DNA of 8,329 nucleotides. Origin: a bacterium. Lineage in GTDB: Bacteria > Zixibacteria > MSB-5A5 > GN15 > FEB-12. The translations under genes were made by a program, and so were the position numbers. Position 1 is the first letter of the stretch, and every line of letters starts with the position of its first letter. Positions 1 through 6,400 of this stretch are shown in pieces. The DNA lies in the NCBI GenBank assembly GCA_030629485.1, contig DAOVOW010000068.1, positions 1-8,329 of the forward strand, in the 5' to 3' direction. Under the pieces are notes generated by a model. The model saw nothing but the letters and a program-made list of their open reading frames with translations, was not told where the DNA came from and did no database searches.

Positions 1-435
1 AATGTATAGGTCCTGGGGTACGTCGGGCAGGACCAGGCCACCAAAGTCATACTCATCATCCATCAGGGCATTCTGGAGTATGGTGATATCCTGAGTGCTG
101 TCATCGGCATTCCCGGTCAAATCATTGCCGTTGACATAGACATTGCCGGGGGTGAATACGACCAGTCCGCCACCAATCGCTTCGATACGGCGGTTGTCCT
201 CGATGATTGCGTCATTGACCGACATACTGAGCGGCGTACGGTTCAGGATATCGATCCGGGCGCCGGCATTGGACACGACACGCCCGGCGTCGACGAGGCT
301 ATCGATCTGTCCCTGAGTCAACGGATTGTCCACATTGACGAAGACCGACCCGGCGGATGAGACAATATCCGGCAGGTCGAACAGTACCGTATCCAGTTCA
401 CGAACTGGGGTGATGTTACCGTCATTATTTACGGT
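1..435 (-). other. Start of a further non-repeat beta-rich segment, cut by the window edge
   Basis: The last 145 visible residues do not follow the ~60-residue unit. They contain SAGSVFVNVDNPLTQGQID, then GARIDILNRTPLSMSVNDA and GGGLVVFTPGNVYVNGNDLTG. The order of an 'I-x-I-x-N-x-T/S-P' strand, then a G-G-x-V-x-F strand and G-N-V-Y-V-N-G resembles the non-repeat beta-helix portions of filamentous haemagglutinin-like giant proteins, from memory and without a search. The protein continues past position 1; what follows is unknown. Confidence 0.5.
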
Positions 436-3400
436 TAACCCCAGATCCGTCATGGTCGCCAGGATATCCTCACGCTGGATGTTGTAACGCGCGATGGCCT
501 CGGGATCACCGGCGTGGCTGGCCATCCAGGCCTTGACCTGCTCCAGTTGTTTGACCAGCAGGTTGCCGATATTCACGTAGGTCAGGACCGGGGTCTCGAC
601 ATCCACCGGCTTAACGACATAGATCTTGCCGCTCAGATCCAGTGCCAGCGAGTCCGTGACGTTGCTGGCGTAGATCTCCCCGACGATCGCCCACTTTGAC
701 GTATCGTTGAAATCTTCCACAGCCGTGACGGTATGGCTACCGGTACCAACAAACTCATACGCGACATCATCAGCGGTTCGGACAACCTGCCCGTTGGAAA
801 CCGTCGGCGTTGGGTTCGTTTCCAGGTCAATAGGAGTGGTGATCTGATTCCAGCGTTCCGTATCCGTGAAATCTTCATCCTGCAGCACGAGGTTGATACT
901 CTCGTCGCTGAGAAGGAAATCCGGATCGATGACATAGAAGTTTCCGTTATGCTCGATCACGGTGCCGTTGTCGACAAAGAAGCCGATTTGATCGAGGTTG
1001 ATCGCTTCGAACTCCAGGTCAGCATCCAGCGGATTGTTCGAACCATCGACCAGCCCGAAATAGAGTTTGTGCGCATCGGTCAGCGGCACCCCCCCAGTCT
1101 CGAGTTCGTTCACGTTGACGTCGTCGGGCAGATCGATACCCGCTTGGCCGTCCGTCGTACTGATCGGCAGGATATAGAACGGTGCCTGGTTGTTGATACC
1201 GGCCTCAAGATAGGCGGTATTGGCGATATTGACTTGATTGTTGCTGGTCACGCTCGCTTTGCTGGTGTCCACCTCAACGGCGTAAGGCACCAGGGACAGC
1301 GATAATACGCTGCCGGTGACTTTTGCCCGGTCACCGCCACCGATACCCTCGGTGGCATACAGGTTGATGTCCGAGGTCGCCTCGATCACCGTATTGCCAA
1401 GGACATTAACAATGTTATTTTCAAATATATCAGCGTCGACGTCGGGAATCCCAATGGATGGAAGCAGCGACGCGGTAAACACCTGGGCGTCGTCAAAGGA
1501 GAACATGACGTTGGGCACCCGGATCGAATCCTGGCCGGCAAACAGGGAAATATCCGATCCGCGCACATGGGAATTGGTCACATTAACTTCGTTCACCGCG
1601 TTGGTGACTGTGGACACATTAGCAAAGCCGCCACCGGTCAGGCCGCTTACCACGGTCAGGTTGGCATTGGGACGCAGCAGGGTATCGGTGCGGGTCGTAA
1701 GAAACACATCGCCGTCATTGTTGATGATGGTCGCGCCGATGATATTGACCTGGGAGTTCAGCTCGGCATCCATCACCGACTTGCCCTTGGCGCCGCCCAC
1801 CAGGCCGCTCACCGCTACGACTTTGACGTTGTCGACGCCCTTGGCGTTGATGTAGGTCTCAATCTCAATGCGCGGCGCATCGCGCGATTCAGCGCCGATC
1901 ACCGGCGTCGCTTCCCCTTCAGGCGCATCAACTTGCAGCAGTGTGCCGCTGGCAATATCCACCCGTGCATCAAACGACTGCGAACCGTTACCGATGTCGG
2001 TAGTACTCGACATAATTCCAAAGCTTACCAGGCCCACCGAGCCTGAACTCAGGTTGAAACCGGTTTTAAAACGTTCCTTCGAGAGAACATTCTTCGCATC
2101 AATGAAGATATCGCTGGCAAACAGTTCCGAATTCTGCCCGATATCCACCACCGCCTGACCCAGTATCAGGTTGTCGACATCTACGCCGGTGCCGGCACCC
2201 AGGCCAAAGGCGAGCGCGTCACCGCGTGCGTCTACGGACTGATAGTGATCGGCCAAGATTTCCAGGGTTCCGGTATGAATTTCAACGTTATCGCCGATTC
2301 TGGCGATCGCATCCTGCATGGTTACTGTATCCACATCCGCGCCCGCTACGCCGACCAGCCCGCCGGAAAGGGCTTCACCGTCGGCAAAGATGTCGTCATT
2401 ACTGATCGACTTCAGAATCAATCCGTCTGAATGGATGGTCGTGTTATCGCCAATATCCGCTACGACTTCCTCTTCTGCCGCAGTACCCAGCGTGGTTTCG
2501 GCCTTCATGGCACCCACAGCCAGGGCACCAACGGCGCCGCCAACCGCAGTGGCCTCGGCGTCGTTATCAGCCTCCGCCTTGACGGTCACGGTACCTGTCT
2601 CGGCGTGGATATCCGCGCGCCGGATACCCGCCTTGACGGTGTTTTTCGCAACGGCTGTTGCCGAGTTGACGGTGACGCCGAGTCTCAACGAGCCCGAGAT
2701 TCCGGCGGTATCGGTATTGTTGATATTGAGATCCGAATTAGCGAGCACATCGATATTGCCGAATGTCGTCACATCGGCATTGGTAATTGTTGCTTCGATA
2801 TCACTGTCCGCCGTATTGCTGACCACGGAGGCTCCGACCGCGGCGCCCATGCTGAAGCTCGCTGCGATAGAGAGCGCCTCGGCGCTGAGATAGGCGTTTT
2901 CATCCGCCTTGACTACAATATCGCCCGCTGTGGCAACAATAAGGTTGTCCATGAGATCGGCGTCTACTGTATTGCTTACCAGGTTGGTGACATTAATACC
3001 GCCACCGCTCAATCCGACCAGGCCAACCGACACAGAGGCGGTTTCCGCCGCCGCAACAATTCTGGCATTGGTCACATCGGCCAGAATGATCAGGTCGCCA
3101 TCTGCCATAATCTGGTTGTCGGCACCGGTGCTGCTAATAAACGCATCAACATCATTCGCAATCGTGTTTTCAACCAGGGAAACTGCGATCGTTGCCGCGC
3201 CAAGACTTCCCGCTACTGCTACGCCCAGGGACTGGGCCTTGTCAATCTCTGTACTCGAGGTCGCCAGAACAGCGATATCACCTATTGCGGCGAGATCGCT
3301 GTTAAGGGCGAATGCCTGAACATCTGAACTGACAGAGTTGGTCAGTTCCGCACCGGCGCCGGCCACCGCCGCACCAATACCCACCGCAATGGCCACCGAT

Positions 3401-6400
3401 CCGGCAAACACGTCCGCTTCAATCGTTTCAGATGCAATGGCATTGATGCCAATATTGCCGCTGGCGATCATATCGGAGTTATCTATATAGGCATTGGTTA
3501 CCTGCGCACCGGCATCACCGGTACCGATCAGGTTTCTGCCGATCGCGACGCCAACGGCTCCAGACACCGCTACCAGACCACCGGACGCCGCCGCAGCGGC
3601 ACCGCCGACCAGCGTATTGATCGACGATGTGTTGCTGGCGGAAACGTTGACACTCTGGTTGGCGCCGAAATCCAGCAATCGCCAGCCGCGTACCAGGTCA
3701 TAGCCACCGTTATTGGGAACTGCGACCACCTCGGAATTGGCGTAGACAATATCATCGAGATTGATCACGGGAACCGTCGGATCCTCGGGCTCTATGGGTT
3801 CGTCACCGATGTACTCGTATATTTCCCCGGCCGTCGCGGCTGGTACAAACAGGATCCAGTCGCTATCGGTCACATAATTAATGTCTCCGAGATTCGGCGT
3901 AATGAGAGCCACACTTCCGATGTAAACATACTTCTGTCCAGCAAGTCCTTTACTACCGCCATCAATATCCGCATCCAGCTCGACGATCTGGTTCGTCGAA
4001 ATCTCTAATGGTGTGTCGGAAGTAGTGAAATCCGCCGGACTGTCCTGAAGAGTGTTAACAATAAAGACCCTGTCTCCGGGGTCAACACTCGGTGGCGATG
4101 CGATGGTACCGGTCAGCGTGTTCGTACTGTAATAATTAAATCGCGCCGCCGCTTCGACGATGCTGCCGCCGTCAATGTAGGCCTCCACGGTATTGCCGAT
4201 CACGTTTTCAGCGATCGCACCCGCTCCCGCAAGCGCGACGCCGACCATGCCGCCGGAGACCGCGAGCGAAGCTGCCACTGCATCCACGTTCATGGTGGAG
4301 TTATCCGATGCATGAACATCGATGTCGCCCTTGACCGCGCTGATACCATCGTCAGCGCCGGTGATAAACGCCTGAATGGTGTTATCAATCGTGTTATTGG
4401 CGATCGCTACACCAAGGGATACGGAAACGCCGACTTGGCCGAATCCAGCGGCGATCGACGCAGCACCGGCGCTGGCTGTTATGGTCGAGTTATCGGTGGC
4501 GTCTATGTCCACCGCCCCCACCGTGATGCCTGTGCCGTCGCCGGTAATCGACGCCTCGACATTGGTGTTGATCTTGTTCTGGGTACTGACACCGGCCCCG
4601 CTGATACCGACGCCGACCTGGCCTGCGCCGACCGCAACCGACCCGGCAAGGACCAGAGATTCAACCGTCTGGTTCGATGTCGCGGTTACACTCAGGGTGC
4701 CGTGAGCGTCGATGGATGTGTCCACGACCCGTGCCGTGACGCTGGTTGCATCGGGATCGAGGTTGATTTGCCGCCACAGGTCAGTATTGCGCAGGTCCTT
4801 GTCGCCGACGCTCTGGCCTGTTTCCAGCGTCAGTGCATCTGCGCCGCCTGGACCGACGTATTCGTATACGTCACCGTCATTGATACCGCCATCCACCAGC
4901 ACAGTATCGCCGAATTGGAATTTGCCATCAGTTATAGAAGTATCACCGGTCTTGTAAGTTGTCGCATCGGCCGCACCGAGTCTGTAACCAATCAGGTTAC
5001 GGGAAAGGGACACGCCGATAGACGCGCCCACACCGACCTGACCACCGCCGATAGCCGCCGATGCCGCGACGACTATTGCATTAATAGTCGAGGTATTGAT
5101 GGCATCGATATCAATCGCATCCGCATTGAGAATGGTGGAGTTCTCTATCGATGCATTGGTGCTGGTGAGGATGTAGTTGGTGGCGGAAGCACCGGCGCCG
5201 GACACGGCGACACCCACCTGGCCAAAACCCATCGCGATCGACGCGGCTGAGCTGATCGCATTGATTTCAGCATTCTGTTCCGCCTTGACTACGATATCCC
5301 CTATGATTCTGGTATCACCGGTGACAACGTTAATTATTTCGGATTCATCGGCGGTTATACCATCACCCATGTTGTTGATGTAGGCATCTACCGACGTGCT
5401 GATCTCGTTGATCGCTACCGCGCCGCCGATGGAAACCGCAACGCCCACCTGACCGAATGCGGCCGCAGCAGAGGCCGCGCCCGCGACATTGTTGATCACG
5501 GAATCATCGCTGGCATAGAGCGAAATGCTGCCCGCCTCGATGATCTCGGTATCGCCGAGGATATACGCGTTGACGTCTGCACCGATCTGGTTGAATACAA
5601 ATACACCCGATCCGCTAACCGCGACACCGGTCTGTCCGCCTGCAATCGCGACCGAACCTGCCAGCACAATCGCGTCGATTTTCTGCTCCGCATGGGCATC
5701 CAGGGTCAAAGCGCCGCCGGCGTTGATACTCGAATTCTCGATGTAGGACTGGATTTGCATCGGTAATGGATTACCGGCCAGATCGAATCCGATCTTGTTC
5801 ATAGCGATGGCCGCACCAATGGACACACCTACACCCGTTTGCCCGACGCCGACAGCAGCCGACATAGCACCAACAATTGCGGCAATCGAGGACGAATTTT
5901 GAGCATCAATGTCTACATTGCCGCCGACACTATCGAGGGTGCTGTCTTTTATATAGGCATCGGTGCCGGAGCCGATCACGTTGAGTGCCAGCGCGCCGGC
6001 GCCGCTGACCGCCACGCCCGTGGTACCGCCGGCAATCGCAAGCGACGCCGCGGCACTGCGGGCGAGAATGGTGGCGTCCGCGATCTCCCAGAACTTGGTA
6101 TCGGTGAAGTCCTCCGCACCGAGGTCTACTGAATATTCAGCAAACCTTATATCGGTATCGAAACTACCCGCGGTGAGAATATCGTCGATGGTCTGAGTCG
6201 TGCCAACGACCAGAGGGTTATCCTCGTCAAATCCGGCCGCGGTGAGCTCGAAAATCCTGCCGGTCTTTTCGCCGTCGCCATCCACCTCGGCAACCAGGCT
6301 CCCGGTGAGCAAGTGCAACACGTAGCTCTCATCATCATCCGCGGTACTGAGATCATCGGGTTGACCCCCATCTGTGCTGAGAAAATCCGCATATCCGCGG

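Noticed and set aside
733..1855. Plus-strand open frames of 190 and 179 codons (733-1305 and 1316-1855)
   Set aside because: Both are shadows of the minus-strand gene. The second reads the complement of the repeats in another frame, giving a Ser/Thr/Ala/Pro-rich low-complexity product. No plausible ribosome binding context or family resemblance.
2431..3327. 298-codon open frame on the plus strand
   Set aside because: Same antisense register and same explanation. The minus frame through this stretch shows well-formed repeat units 18-24.
4312..5250. 312-codon open frame on the plus strand
   Set aside because: It lies exactly antisense, codon over codon, to the giant gene. It stays open because the sense strand rarely uses TTA, CTA or TCA codons. 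Its translation is Arg/Asp/Cys-rich with no domain pattern.
6247..6282. EF-hand-like acidic loop DGDGEKTGRIFE in insert 2
   Set aside because: The acidic positions roughly fit a calcium loop, but the Gly and Ile are shifted relative to the EF-hand pattern, and no paired loop or flanking helices are visible. One match in a D/G-rich protein is expected by chance.
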